Positions 24,001 to 35,579 of a DNA stretch of 64,000 nucleotides are shown piece after piece (position 1 is the first letter of the stretch; the number at the start of each line of letters is the position of its first letter). This stretch comes from Formicarius rufipectus (taxonomy: Eukaryota; Chordata; Aves; Passeriformes; Formicariidae): positions 1,291,667 to 1,355,666 of the forward strand of contig VXAU01000943.1 in the NCBI GenBank assembly GCA_013399695.1, read 5' to 3'. Made by a program: the position numbers and the translations under genes. Under the pieces are notes generated by a model. It did not search any database. It saw nothing but the letters and a program-made list of their open reading frames with translations, and had not been told where the DNA came from.

Positions 24001-24656
24001 TACTCCTAAGCTCCAGATGACCTCTCCAAGTAAATAATCAAACCCAAGGATGCTGTCAGTCAGACCATTCTAAGTCCCTGGACACTGTTTTGCTTCCGCA
24101 TTCTTCCCCTTCCAGATTAGTGGAGGAGAGATGCTGACCTGCTGCACTGGCAGGTGACTGATGCAGGGGATCTCAGTGCTCAGCAGATCAGTTCTCCAGG
24201 CTGTTCAGGCCAAAAATATGGAGGAAGCATTTTGTGTGAAAATGCAGGCAGAGAGACCTTCTGCTGCCCAACTACCCCTTGAGAAATAGATAATTAGACA
24301 AGGAGGAAAGGGAAAAAAAATAAAGATAGAAACAGTCTGTTTACTCTCCTACGGTTTGTTCAGGCACCTGATGGGAAAGGAGGAGGGCTCAAGGAACGGA
24401 GAACACATGGTTTTCAGCTCATCCTTAGCCTCGCAAATGTGCAGAGCTGTCAGTAGTGTGCTCAGGCACTCAACGGGTCTGATGGGAGCACAAAAGAGGA
24501 CCAGCGGAGCACATTGCACCAGTCCCTGGGCTAATCCAGCAGCAGAGCAGGGATGGCAACACATACCAGCCCAGAGCAGCTGACTGCAGGCTCTTCTCCT
24601 TACCTCTGTGTGTTGCCTGACGGGGAGTTCCTCACTTTGGGGTTACTGGAATGCAT
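13944..24656 (-). CDS. BCL9: BCL9, Wnt/beta-catenin transcription adaptor (complete coding region, seven exons)
   Basis: Minus-strand exons 24656-24604, 23050-22737, 21853-21664, 21203-21104, 20671-18442, 16648-16388 and 15061-13944 join to 4266 nt, 1421 codons plus TAA, all in phase (human BCL9 is 1426 residues). BCL9 is a nuclear scaffold: HD1 binds the Pygopus PHD finger and HD2 binds the first armadillo repeat of beta-catenin, so that Pygo is brought to TCF/LEF target genes. HD1 is at about residues 174-207 (KVVYVFSTEMANK then AAEAVLKGQVETIVSFHIQN). HD2 is at about 347-376 (LSQEQLEHRERSLQTLRDIQ). HD3 is at about 458-500 (DHMTPEQVAWLKLQQEFYEE then a basic KRRKQE run). The C-terminal conserved block holds EVIRPGATGIPEFDL and SRIIPSEKPSQTLQYFPRGE. 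The rest is Pro/Gly/Met/Ser-rich and probably disordered. The start MHSSNPKVR matches the known N-terminus; the frame remains open upstream, so homology decides the start. Confidence 0.97.
15062..16387 (-). other. BCL9: BCL9 intron, nothing else seen
   Basis: This 1.3-kb intron is bounded by consensus GT-AG sites on the minus strand. I see no repeat, RNA gene or extra exon in it. Confidence 0.7.
16388..16648 (-). CDS. BCL9: BCL9 sixth coding exon
   Basis: The acceptor is TTTTCCTAAG ending at 16649 and the donor GTAAGA begins at 16387. The 261 nt code GPPPSTVSQS, then PPEPTLSQNPLSIMMSRMSK, FAMPSSTPLYHDAIKTVASS, DDDSPPARSPNLPP and MNSVP. The block NPLSIMMSRMSKFAMPSSTP is shared with the paralogue BCL9L. 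Confidence 0.95.
17509..17562 (-). mobile_element. CR1 LINE 3'-end relic (short)
   Basis: The + strand reads TTCACAGATTATTCTGAGTT and then GGAAGGGACTCGCAAGG, the reverse complement of a CR1 3' tail (CCCTTCCAACTCAG followed by an ATTCTGTGA-type end). The piece is short and diverged, and recognised by eye only. Confidence 0.5.
17721..17732 (+). promoter_or_regulatory. CTCF-like core motif
   Basis: GCACTAGAGGGC matches the CTCF core CCASYAGRKGGC at 11 of 12 positions and is followed by AACGTGGGC. It lies in the only CpG-rich patch of this intron. Occupancy cannot be judged from sequence. Confidence 0.4.
18442..20671 (-). CDS. BCL9: BCL9 large central exon (HD2, HD3)
   Basis: The acceptor is CTGTTGCAG ending at 20672 and the donor GTGAGT begins at 18441. 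The 2230 nt are open throughout, opening with NPQITALRTEPKPLPQSQPP. The beta-catenin-binding HD2 is coded at about 20290-20201, and HD3 with its basic KRRKQE run at about 19957-19829. Near the 3' end are repeated (L)KSP motifs (INPLKSPTM, NLKSPQTPSQ, HLKSPSLP) and a short alanine run (AAAAAASIKSPP). The exon is unusually GC-rich for the locus. Confidence 0.97.
20201..20290 (-). other. BCL9: HD2, beta-catenin-binding helix of BCL9
   Basis: This codes LSQEQLEHRERSLQTLRDIQ, then RMLFPDEKEF. In known structures of human BCL9 with beta-catenin this helix packs on the first armadillo repeat. The hydrophobic face (L, L, I, L, F) and the acidic/basic residues are all kept, so the domain should be functional. 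Confidence 0.93.
20672..21103 (-). other. BCL9: BCL9 intron
   Basis: This 432-bp intron has GTAGGG donor and TTGCAG acceptor sites on the minus strand. Nothing else is seen in it. Confidence 0.7.
21104..21203 (-). CDS. BCL9: BCL9 fourth coding exon (second half of HD1)
   Basis: The acceptor is TCTTTGCAG ending at 21204 and the donor GTAGGG begins at 21103. The 100 nt complete the HD1 helices (AAEAVLKGQVETIVSFHIQN) and continue with ISNSKAERNTVPL. Phase is 0 at the 3' side. Confidence 0.95.
21204..21663 (-). other. BCL9: BCL9 intron splitting HD1
   Basis: This 460-bp intron interrupts the lysine codon in the middle of the Pygopus-binding domain. Skipping either flanking exon would remove half of HD1. 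No other feature is seen. Confidence 0.7.
21664..21853 (-). CDS. BCL9: BCL9 third coding exon (first half of HD1)
   Basis: The acceptor is CTTCCAG ending at 21854 and the donor GTAAGT begins at 21663. The 190 nt code CNSADHVKSQESQHTPHSMT and end with KVVYVFSTEMAN plus two bases of a lysine codon. HD1, the Pygopus PHD-binding domain, is split by the following intron. Confidence 0.95.
21854..22736 (-). other. BCL9: BCL9 intron
   Basis: This 883-bp intron is bounded by GTATGC and CTTCCAG. No repeat or extra exon is seen. Confidence 0.7.
22737..23050 (-). CDS. BCL9: BCL9 second coding exon
   Basis: The acceptor CCCTGTAG at 23058-23051 is preceded by a very long T-rich tract (plus-strand A-runs at 23070-23095). 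The donor GTATGC begins at 22736. The 314 nt code SPKSKQEV, MVRPPTVMSPSGNPQLDSKF, GGHTPKVLPGPGGSMGLKNG and a basic GKGKRERSISADSFEQRE segment that resembles a nuclear localisation signal with nearby serines. Confidence 0.95.
23051..24603 (-). other. BCL9: BCL9 intron with long T-rich tract at its 3' end
   Basis: This 1.55-kb intron ends with an exceptionally long pyrimidine tract (two A-runs on the + strand at about 23070-23095) directly before the TGTAG acceptor. No other feature is seen. Confidence 0.7.
24604..24656 (-). CDS. BCL9: BCL9 first coding exon (coding part)
   Basis: ATG is at 24656-24654, and the exon codes MHSSNPKVRNSPSGNTQ plus two bases of the next codon. The donor is GTAAGG at 24603. 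The Kozak context is weak at -3 (T). No in-frame stop occurs upstream within the exon, so the ATG is assigned from the match to vertebrate BCL9 N-termini. Confidence 0.92.
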
Positions 24657-24910
24657 TGACAGAAATCCTGAGCTCACAGTCTCACACACACGCAGATGGG
24701 CTCTCGTCAAGTTCCCCTGGGGAGTGTGCCGCCAGAGGCAGCGTCGAAGCACTTCCTGCCACCCGCTTCTCTCAGTGCTGGCTGTCTGCTTGCCTTTTTT
24801 CTCTTTGCTCCTCGCTGGTTTTGCACTGGGCTCTTCCCTCCTGCAGCTCCAGCATTCTCTAGACGCGTGCCTCCTGCTGCCCAGGGGAAGTCTCGCATCT
24901 CCAGGGCACA
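24657..24910 (-). other. BCL9: BCL9 5'UTR part of the first coding exon (inferred)
   Basis: On the minus strand a good acceptor (pyrimidine-rich TTCTCTTCTTGTGGGGTGCT then TTGCAG) ends at 24911, placing the exon start at 24910. The 254 bases to the ATG would be 5'UTR. A different frame ends with TGA at 24709-24707, 50 bases before the ATG, and is a candidate upstream ORF. Confidence 0.6.
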
Positions 24911-26803
24911 CTGCAAAGCACCCCACAAGAAGAGAACAGAAAACCAGTGAGGAACTTCCCAAGCAGATGTGCCTGGTGTGAGGCAGTACATGGCAGCTCT
25001 TCCCCCGTTCCCAAGAAGACACAGGAGAAGAGTTTTCAGATGGATGTGTGTTTCAGGGGAGTGGCAGCCCTGCCTGGCCACTCAGTTTACAGGCAGTGAG
25101 GCCATCTTCCCTTTGTCCAAAGCAAATCATTCTGGAGTTCAATGACACGGGGAAGCACCATGTATCTGAACACTTTGATTCTGCATCTCTGCTCAGCTTA
25201 AAGACACCTCACAGCAAGTCAGTAGAAAGCCAAAACTGCAAATCCCCAACATGACTTAGCTACCCAGAATTCCCCTTTCAATGGTTGTAATCTGATATTT
25301 CTTAAGAACATAAACTCTGCTTAAGTCTTTTGTCTCCTTCGTCCAATATACCAGGACATATGCTCAATGACGTGTGCTAAGGGTTACACAATGGGAGAAA
25401 AATAAAATGCCTTCCTGACCACCTGTAAGCTACCAGCTATGTGTGATTAGTCTGAAAACAGCAGGGGTTAGTCACTCATCACATCTATTAGAAAGGCCAA
25501 AAAAGTTCTAGAGAAGTACCCATCTCAGTTTGCTCAGGAACACTCCACAGACCATTGAGGTTTAAAAAAAACCTAAAAAAACCCCAACACCAAACCAAAA
25601 AACAACCTACTAAAATAAAAACAGAAAAAAAAGCACTTTTTCAGCTTCTTTCTAAGAAACAATACACATGACACAGGCAATAAGGCACATAAAACTGTTT
25701 CTGGAGGAGGAAACTATTGAACATCACTGTTTAAGTGCTTTGGGCTAAATAATTTTGGAACAAATTTCTGCCTTGTTTATGTTTCAACAAAATCTCTCCT
25801 GTTCATCTCACCTACTCAGATGCAAATCCACTTAATTTAGAATCTAACCAAGATTTATTGTTAATGTATTACGCATTGCTGGTTAAATATTATTCAAATG
25901 TAAACAGTCCTGATACTCCTTCTCAGCACCAAAGAAGTTGTTTCATTTTATATACACAGGAAGCAACTAACTAAATCTTACCTGAATGGGAATGTCTGGA
26001 ACTTTATAAAGAAACTACTGTTCAAATTGCATTTCAGAAACAAAAACTGGCTTGCTTATGTGCTGACACAAGAAGATTAAGAAACATAGGCACTCTATGA
26101 CCACCTCTGGCCAAGGAGAGTTATCAGCGACTCGTAGTACTGAGCACCATGGTTTTTCAGTTTCCCAAATTCATATAGTTGTGAGATTGTACCGTTACAC
26201 ATTTTAGCGACTTTGCACTGCTGTACTTTAACATGATAGTGATCCACATCACAGCAGTTCCATGAAGCTCTGCATCATCTCAAAAAATTCTCCTCTCTAC
26301 CACATGCCCTCCTGCTCCCTATTCTCACCTCCACTGTGCTGCACAAACCTATTAATGTGGGGAATGTTTCTGCAAGAAACGTCTCATTTAAAACACCTCC
26401 CACTAGGCATCATCAGATGAACTCCTGTCTGAGCCACACACTCCGGAGGACCCACAAACCTCTCTGGGACTATTAGCTGGTTATCCCACTGATTTTGAGG
26501 GCAATATTGGAGTTATCCTATCACTATTGCTATTACTACCTTGCTGCAATTGGGGCTGGTGCTATACAGACACATTAAAGATGAGAGAGAACCTCTTCAC
26601 ACATATCTAAACTGTACCATCTTTGCATGCAAATTTGGCTCCAATGTCTGTTTTGACAACAAAACTGAAACATTATCAACAACATCCAACTCTGCTTTTC
26701 AAGAGATTGATAAATCTGTAAAATTCAGTGCAACTCAGTGATACTTCAGGGTCCTCACTTGAGGTGAAGGTGCGACTGAAAATACAGTGAATTCCAGGGA
26801 GAC

Positions 26804-26826
26804 AAAAAAAAAAAAAAAAAAAAAAA
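26804..26826. repeat. A23 homopolymer
   Basis: An uninterrupted run of 23 A residues. No LINE or processed-pseudogene body was recognised upstream, so it is called a simple repeat. Confidence 0.9.
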
Positions 26827-29800
26827 GCATAACAGCATTAAAGTGAGCAGACCTTAACACTTATGGGAGGACATAGATGCCTGCATGATGAACTTAAATA
26901 TTCTAGTTGTTTCAGCCTCTGCTTTTCCATTTGGATATTTATGCATTAGGTTACCTTTTCTTACAAGATGAGAATCATCTCAGTCTCCCAGTCTTTCAGA
27001 GTGCAATGAGAAAATATGAAGAGAAGAATCAGGATCACAGTGGCTACACAATATTTCAGACACGTACAAACTTTCAAGTACTTCACCCAGGGGCAGGGGG
27101 GGAAACCCTCTAATTTTTTAACCCTACTTTTTTATTATTTAATATACACATATCTTCCATCTATTAGAACTGATGCACTCTGCAAGGAAACTGTATTTTC
27201 CAATCTCAGTTTAAATTTCTTCTTACTAGAGAGAGCTATAAAGGATACATCAATATATTCATTGGTGGAACAACAGCAACTCAACTTCCTCAGCTTCTCA
27301 TTTCTGCACACTGGGAATGTACAATCTTTTATAATGTGAAATGGAATGTCTCATGATTTTTCTCAATGCACTTCTAACATATGTATGTCTGGGAATCTAG
27401 GGTTCAATAACGGAAAAGCTCTAAAGAAATGTATTTTTGCAGCTGGAGTCTGCCTGCCATAGCAAAGTCTTTATCATTGCTCTAAAATTAGAGGTCGGGT
27501 CACTGACAGTGAATGGACAAAGCACTTTAGGACATTTTGACAAGCTACATCCAAGGTTGTATTTTCAGGATTGCTTTAAGGTATGCCAGGCAATGGCTGC
27601 AGGGAAAAGGGATGGTTCAATGGCTACTCATTCTCACCACCTCTCTCCTGACCACATCAGGGAAAGATCTGAATGGGAACTAACCCAAGGGAAACAACAG
27701 AAATCCCTATTCAGCTGGATTCGCCCCCTGATCTGCTTCATCATGTAACCACATCAGTGTCACTGCAAGCTCAAAGGAGGAGGTGAGAACAGGTGAAAAC
27801 ATAGCCTCACCCCACTTGGCTGCAGCCTACAATTTGGATGGCTTAAGATGACTTCAAACCTCAATTCCAGAGACAAAGGAGATGGATTTGCACCAGTGGA
27901 CATATGACAGGTCCTCGTCTTTCCAACAAGTAGCTTACCAAGACCCCTGGTGTCACGATACGGCAGTACTCATCATGGAGGCCATGAGCTGCAAACCACT
28001 TGTCTCACAAGAAACAATCACCTGGAAAAGAAGAGAGAGGAAAAGTTTCACCAACAAGAACACACAGCCAAAGCCAAGCTGTGCACCCCTTCCATGCAAC
28101 CAGACACAGAAGCAGAGGAATGAAAACTTGCTCTGACTCACTGACAAGGGGAAGCCTCTGCTCAGACTAGCAAGATTTGTCAGCACCCAAAAAGCCATCA
28201 TCAGACTGGAAGAATCTGAAGATCTGTGCTGCCCATGGAGGGGAAATAGGTCAGACCTGCTTTAGCACTCCCACATTTCAGCCAGCTCAATTCCCATGAG
28301 CTCATCTGTGCTTACAGAAGCTGACACAAAGCCTGGACACGTTACCTTCCCTTCTCTGTGCCCATCTCTCTTCAAAGGCTCACCTTCCCCTCACTGTGAG
28401 CCCAGCAACTCCTGACAAACCCCTCTGCTTTGTATATACAACCTCCTCCACAGCCAAACAATGTTTAAATAAAAACATCAACCACCAGGTAAAGCAAGGC
28501 AGTCACATCTAGGGGAAAACTAGTCAGGTTTTAGAAGGAGGAATCACTGTCTACTGTTCTGGAAGCTCCTACTTCACATCACTATATGGGAGAAGGGAAT
28601 CCAATGGCAACTCTTCCCAAACAAGACATACTGCAAGTCTGCTCAAGATCGAGTGGTTAGCCCCACCTTGTACTATGGTTATTTCCTATAAGGCCAAAAG
28701 AGTCCATGGCCCAAGAACCAATCAGCCACACTTTCAGTAATACAGACAACCCTGCATCAATTAAAGTTCATTCACACGTTAAAGAAAGTTTAAGCACCTC
28801 AAAGTTTGGTAATACAAGATAAAAAAACCAGATTCTGAGGAACAGTTTAATAGTAAATTTGAGGTAAGTAAGAAAGAAAGCAGGACTGTGAAAACTGTGG
28901 AGGCTGCAACAATAGTATGAATCCAGACAACACTCACACTGTCAGGGCCAGTGTGGTCTCTCAGGTATTTATATATCTCAGAGCACTCTCAGGTATTTAC
29001 ACAGCATGGACAGCCTTGCAGTTTAAGCATGGCTGCAAACTGAAATCACTAGCAGAGGTTTTTTGTGTAATCCCAATGTATTCTGCTGACCAGATCTCCC
29101 AACAGAAACACAGGAGCTGGAGGCTCAATTAGTTACACATTGTGAAACCCACTGCATATTCTCTTCCCTCCAACATTCTCCAACTATTATCTACTGCAGC
29201 TTCACCTTAATAATGTAGCAATGCACTGCCATGTAATCCACTTCACACAACCAAACTATAAAGCTAGTCCCAAACAATGCAGCTACATTCTCCACCCAGT
29301 CCAGCCAAATCAAACAATGAAATCATCAACGTGATAGACCATCCTTATCTAGCCAAGTCACACCTGAAGACAGAAGCTGAAACAAACACCTATCGCAACA
29401 AGCTGCTTCATCCAGTAAAACCTACCACAGTAGCACAATCATCCCTGCATCCAATTACCCAGTTATATCTCCTCTCCCCTTTCCCCCACCCCACCCAATG
29501 AAACAATACAGGCTAAGTCATGTCAGTGCCAATACTGACACACCTCTACCAAAGCAGCGACAGAAATCACTTTTTCCCTTGAAGAGGAAAACATGTGAAC
29601 ACCAGCACTCATCAGGATTCAACCCCAGTGTGGCAAAGAGCCAGAGCAGGGCTGCCTTACAGACCACAGCTCGGGCCTGCAGGAGGGGTACCATCCATCC
29701 TTTAGGTCACCCAGTTCCTGCAATGTAATCCCATTCCCTAGTTTCCCATCTCTGCTGCTCACTTGCATAGTCTTAGTCCACAGTAGGCACAAGACAGCTT

Positions 29801-32800
29801 GCTCCACAGTGAATTTGAGAGCAAAAGGCTGAGAGGATGTACACAAGCAGCTACCACAGAGCAACCAATAAGATATAAATGTGTATCTTGGTTTATCTTC
29901 CTGTTAAGTATTCATGAATACCTCTCCCCCGCCAGCCACCATATTACTGTACTGCCAACGTTAAATAAAACATCCAAACTAGCTTATTCCTACTTTATGC
30001 CTTTAAACTGCAGAAGCTTGATAGTGACAAATGGTCAAGTACTTGGAGGTGTACAGCATTATGGCTGCTCCAGAAGGAACAGCTGCAGCTACCACTGATT
30101 CACTTCAGTCTTTTCTCCCTCTTTAAGAAGGTGAATGTGGAGAGATGAAATAAAGGCATACCAAGTAGATAAAAGTATCAGACTCGTGGCCTTACTGTGA
30201 CATGGAGAATTAAAGGCAAGAAACCTTTCTCTGTGTACAAGAAAGAGCATGCTGCTATTTTCCCCATGGCCTTTCTGAGACTCTGTGCTGGAGTGAGGGT
30301 GGTGAGAGCCCAAAATCAGCATGGAAGAAGAAAAAAACGTTTGAGAGCTGCTGCCACAGCAAACAAATGACAACTCTGAATGCAAGCTGAGTCTGCACCC
30401 TGAACTGTACCTGTGACAGTGGAGTGGGCAAGGAAGGAGTGAGTGGAGTAAGAGACTGCTCTGGGAACAGCAGCAGCTTTAGGAGGGACCAAAAACAGCA
30501 GCAGCAGGATGTATTTGAGCAACCACTCATCCTGACAGCATGGAAGCAAACCTCTGCATTCACATCCACCAGCGGATTCCCCGTGTGACCTGAGAGGTGG
30601 GGTAAGGCAATGAATCAGCCAACGCATTCCTTCAGCACAATTTTACTGGGAAGGGCACATCCTATTTCTCCGACCCTCATTCAACCACAGAAGAGGGAGA
30701 ACAGCTGCACTGGCAAAAGGTGACTCCACTATACCCAAGAGCTACCCCTAGTTTTCATCACTTGCTGCACTTACCACTTTTGTTAAGCATTGGCTTATTT
30801 TACACACTTGCAGCTGAACTGCATATGTTACCTTTTAATAAGCTGCTGTTTAATGAAGTACTTGATTACACACCTCATTGATAAGGAGCACAACTGGGAA
30901 ACAAGTAGGACTCAGGAAGAGTTATTCAGTGCTTTTATTGAGCTGTCAGATCTTCTTAAGATCATGTGAAAACAAATAGATAAATTGACATGAGTATTCT
31001 ACACCCCACACATCCCTCCATAGCACTTGAGGATACAGAGACGCGGAACTCTTCAATCCCTTCAACCAGTCCCAGTTTCTAGGTATAGCTCCCTACCAAG
31101 GGCTATTAATTACACCCCTATAAAAGCTGCCTCTACCTCTTAGCAAGAGCTGTCTTACTCATCCTTTCCCAGGAATTCATGAAGCATGTGCTTGTAACAC
31201 AACTTGGATTGGACTCACCAGCATTCAAACAGGTCTGCCAAAAATGCAGCCTAACCTCCTGTACACCAACTGCTTGCTGGACCCAGGAAAGCAACTTCAA
31301 CCAGCCTAAGCCCATGCAACTCTATCCCTTCCAGCAATTGCTAGCCCTTGAGACCCAGTTGAAAACTAGTTCTAGCTAAGATAGGAATAGTTTTTGGGAG
31401 ACAACCTTCATGTTTCATCCAGCCAGGTGGCCACATGCTCACTGGAACAAGGAGGCAGCAGGGACTGATGCCACAGGCATGGATAGACTTTGGCTTGTTA
31501 AAATACACTTGTGTCCATCTTCTGCCAGGTACCTCTGCCCTTTTTCTTAAACAAGGGTAGAAAATATATGGGGTACCTAAAGAATTGTCGGGGTTAAAGA
31601 CAGTGTCACAAGAGAACATAAATTTACATGCCATCTGAACACCATTAAAACTCTGCTCTGTCATCAGTAGTTGGTCTGACTACCTACTGTCCTAGATCTT
31701 TGCACTGTAAGGTTTGCAGACCTCAGCCCTTAACCAAGCCACACAAATTATCACACACCAGACTTCCAGCCAACATGCTTTCAAGCACCTTCTACCAGAA
31801 AGGCAGGGGCCACTTTTACCACGGGCACCTCATATGGTATATGGACAATATTCTACTCCAAAGAGCTGATGGTTTGCAGAAAATACCATGTTCTATCATT
31901 CTACAGTAAGCCACAAATCCCCCTTATTTACAAACTATTTTCTCAACATCAAGGGATAAATTGTTCATCTAAGCTGATTAGATAGCAACTCACAGCCAGT
32001 CATCAATTTCTAGATGGTTCTAACTTATCCTGTGTTTACATCTCAGCAATGGAAAATGATGGCATACACAAAGTCTTCAGTTTCACAAAGAATTACACAT
32101 ATCCACCTCAGAGAAACCACTGCTAATCCAAAGTCTGCACAGTATTACCTCTCTGCTCACAGTCTCACACTGGAAACAACTATCAGTCAACAGAATAATC
32201 AAGAACTTGCCACCTAAACTTATTTTGTTACATGAATGTGGGGACTACACAATCTCCACCAGGCAGTGTTGCAACCTCTACAGAGAAAACACCTTCTCCT
32301 GTGCCCACTGTGAGTACACACCTCTCTGTTAAACTCTAAATGAGCATGTTATTGCCTACAACCACCTCCAGCCCTGAAGCACAGAGAGAAGGGCTGAGCA
32401 AAGACAGACTCACTTAAAATTAGCACCTTGAAGATCTACAAACACACTGACATGGAAAGGGCATGCAAGACACTACACCATTACACAGCAGAGAAGTTAC
32501 TTTGACTTGCATAACTTAATGCAAGAATTTAGCACCACAGTATAAGCCTCCCAGAAACTGTAAGAATACACGTAATCACTCCTTGTGCAAATAAAGTATG
32601 TGTGGTCATACACTGTAACTCTGCTGAGCCTACCTGTGCCTGCCCAGATCTCGTCAGACCTTCCTCCCACAATTTCCCCACAACTCCCATCACCACACAC
32701 ATGGACATTTCCCAAAGAATCAATGACTTCTGAAGTCCATTCAGAACACCAGTGGCCACAGAAAGTTTAACCTTTTGCTCTCCATCCTTAAAATGTGCAA

Positions 32801-34596
32801 TTAAGACAATCACTGACACAGCACAATACAAACCCAAAGGCTCAGAGAATTGTTTTATGACATTTCTCATGTAACCAATCCCCTTCTCTCAGAAAATGGT
32901 ATCTCTAGAAAGTGTTCTCTTTCTTCTGAAAAGCACATGGATAACCAACAGTAGCCATGATGCATAAGTAGTTAGTATTACTATATAAGTAGTTAGTCTT
33001 TCTCAGTACTTAAAAAAAAATTCATTCTAAAACAGTCTTTTGCAAGAGCCACATTGCCCACTACTCTCATAAGTATCACTGTTGAGGGTTGTGAGTAACA
33101 CTTTTTGTCCAACACAACTACATGTCCATTAAACTTTTTTTCAATGCATCTAACAACACTCCAGTGCATCATTAATCCAGTGGGGATGACTGACTTTCCC
33201 AGACAGCTTCTGACTCTGTATGACGCCTTCCCTAAAGTAATGGAGGAGACAGACACTTATGGATGCTGGTGAACACATTCAAGGCATACACACGGAGACA
33301 CGAAGAGCCTTTCAAATTCCCAGCTGCTATTATGTAAAAAACACTTGAACTCCGTGGTCCACTTGGGACTTGAACAAGCTCTTGGCAGATTCTGACACAG
33401 TTCCAGAAATCAGTCCGGGAGGGGAAACACCAAAAGAAGTCCATAAAAAACTCAAAGCCTAAGCAACAACTATCTGCTTTGGTACAGCAACATCATGAAC
33501 ACTTCCCCTTGGTGTTCATGCCATCCAGCAGCAGTGGCATTTGCAGGTGCAGGTCAGCCTGGCTGCTGCCAGGGCATGGGGGACACCGTCACACACCCCA
33601 CAGCACCTCACAACGTCACGCCGACCTCAGCTCAGCCCCGGTGTGCTCCTGCACAGCTGCCAGCACCAGTCCAGCTCCACCTCTGTTAGCAATGCTGGGA
33701 GCAGTCTATGTACTTTACAACTGGAGTTTTAAGCACCTTACACAGACCGCCACTTGCCTCAGAAGCAGCCTGTCTGCCCCGGAGTTCCTGCTATTGTTAA
33801 CACTGATAAGTATCAAAAGCTGGAGCAATAAGGGATTTTTCAAGAAATGTTTTAACAGTGTTTCCCTAATATATGACAGGCTTCTGTAGTTTTCTACATC
33901 ATGTCAGCAGTTAACAGCCTCAGCATCAGTCAGGGTTGCATGCAGGAGTCCAGTGGACAGTGACAGTTTTCCATGAGCTGTTTTCATAGCTTTGGCTTCT
34001 GTCAAAATTTCATCTGCTTTTCAAGGGTTAGGCAACATGTTCAGAGACAGAGGCTGTATTTTTTCCCTTACTTCACTGGGTTTATTTTTCAAAAATTTAT
34101 ATAGGGATATCAGCATGAACAACCATGTATCAAGCTTGCCAGCAGTCCATTCTCTAGAAACTAATCTGTAAGAAAGGAGTGAGGGGAAAATGTGCTGAAA
34201 TAATAGATGGGAACACAGGATCACAGAGACATCAGTCTGCTCTTCAACACATAGTAAAGCCACACTGCATAAGCAGAAGGTTTGGGAGAAACAAGTCACC
34301 TATTAACTCAGCACAGGGGAAAAAAAAGTACTTCTCCTTTTGGCATCTCTTCACCAGGCTTCCAGAATGAAAGATAAGAAGCAATCCTCAGGCATAACTC
34401 CTTGGGCTGCAATCTTGTCAGTTTTCATAAGCTAAGTGAGGCTGGGATAGGTCAGTACAGGACAGAGCTCCTCTGAGGAAAACCCAGTCCCACAGCAAGC
34501 AGTAATGACCCAGTATGCTGCAAGGGGACATGACACACAATGCCCATCAGAATTACTGGGGGTGACCCATACACCTGCCTTCATTTTAACCCTTAC

Positions 34597-34767
34597 CTTT
34601 ACAGGTATCTGGTCTCTCTCATCCCAAATGAGCAGTTTTTCAAGGCTCCCCTGAGCATCACTATCTTCCAGCACTGACTGTTGGACCAGTTCTCCTTCAG
34701 GACTGTCACCACCAGCCATCGCTCTGCTCTTCCCTTCTACAGGAGTCCTCCTGCTGTTCTCTAGCAC
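34597..34767 (-). other. Orphan exon-like block (candidate BCL9 5' exon or unannotated coding exon)
   Basis: On the minus strand there is an acceptor (GAGCTCCCCAG ending at 34768) and a strong donor (AAAG then GTAAGG from 34596). They enclose 171 nt, exactly 57 codons, open in phase 0. A well-placed ATG at 34719 (GCGATGG context) opens a frame reading MAGGDSPEGELVQQSVLEDS and then DAQGSLEKLLIWDERDQIPVK in two steps. The composition (acidic, no low complexity) looks coding, but I do not recognise it. If spliced to the BCL9 exon at 24910 the frame continues and stops at 24707, giving an upstream ORF of about 108 residues. The acceptor's pyrimidine tract is weak. Confidence 0.35.
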
Positions 34768-35545
34768 CTGGGGAGCTCAGCACCACAAAGCTGCCATTCC
34801 CACCGGGACAGAGCTAGAGGGTTACTATATCCCCTGTAGCTTACTGCTGGGTAAGATGTGTGTCAGGGGGTACGTGTTCCCTGGTGCATTGAACCTCTCA
34901 TTCCTTTGCTTTTAGACCCACAATAGGCACGTGAGGTGTAACACAGCCTTTAGTGACACAGTGCAGCACTTCCACAATGGTTTCCTCATCATTAAATGTA
35001 GGATCTTCCACACAGCAATAACTCTTCTAAGGAGTAGGGCACTTCAAAGAACCCCAGCAAGCAAAGACTGCATGTACACAGTACTTCATGATGCTACATG
35101 ATTATATCAAAGCTGCTGGGATGAAAAACTGACATTTGATAAATAACATGAGGTCACCCCAAAGATCTCAGAACACTGAGTGTAAAAATGTTATTTTGAC
35201 AAGAAATTAAGCAATTGTATAGTCAGGTCTATTAACAAATCTACTGCTTTGACACGATCTTATAAAAGTATGAGGAGCATGCAATTCCAATTGCTGCGGG
35301 ATCCTCCCTCACTCAACAGGAGATGTAGGCATTTAATATTCTCCTAGTTAGCCACGCATGTACAGCAAAGCCCAACACACTTCAAAGTATTTACTGTGCT
35401 GGATAAACAGAGAGCTATTTTCAAAGACTCATAACTGTCAAATCAAAGCCAGCTTTCAGGAGAGCATTCAGAGGCATTTCTGCTGGATGGTGGCTATTTG
35501 GCTGACAGTCTCAACCTTCTATCCCAAATGACAAGAAGGTTAAAA

Positions 35546-35579
35546 TACATATATATATATATATATACATATGCATATT
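35546..35579. repeat. TA-rich microsatellite
   Basis: An (AT)n run of about 11 units, flanked by ACATAT variants. It is simple sequence, likely polymorphic. Confidence 0.85.

Noticed and set aside
26804..26826. Poly-A tail of a processed pseudogene
   Set aside because: No recognisable mRNA-like sequence on the 5' side and no target-site duplication noticed.
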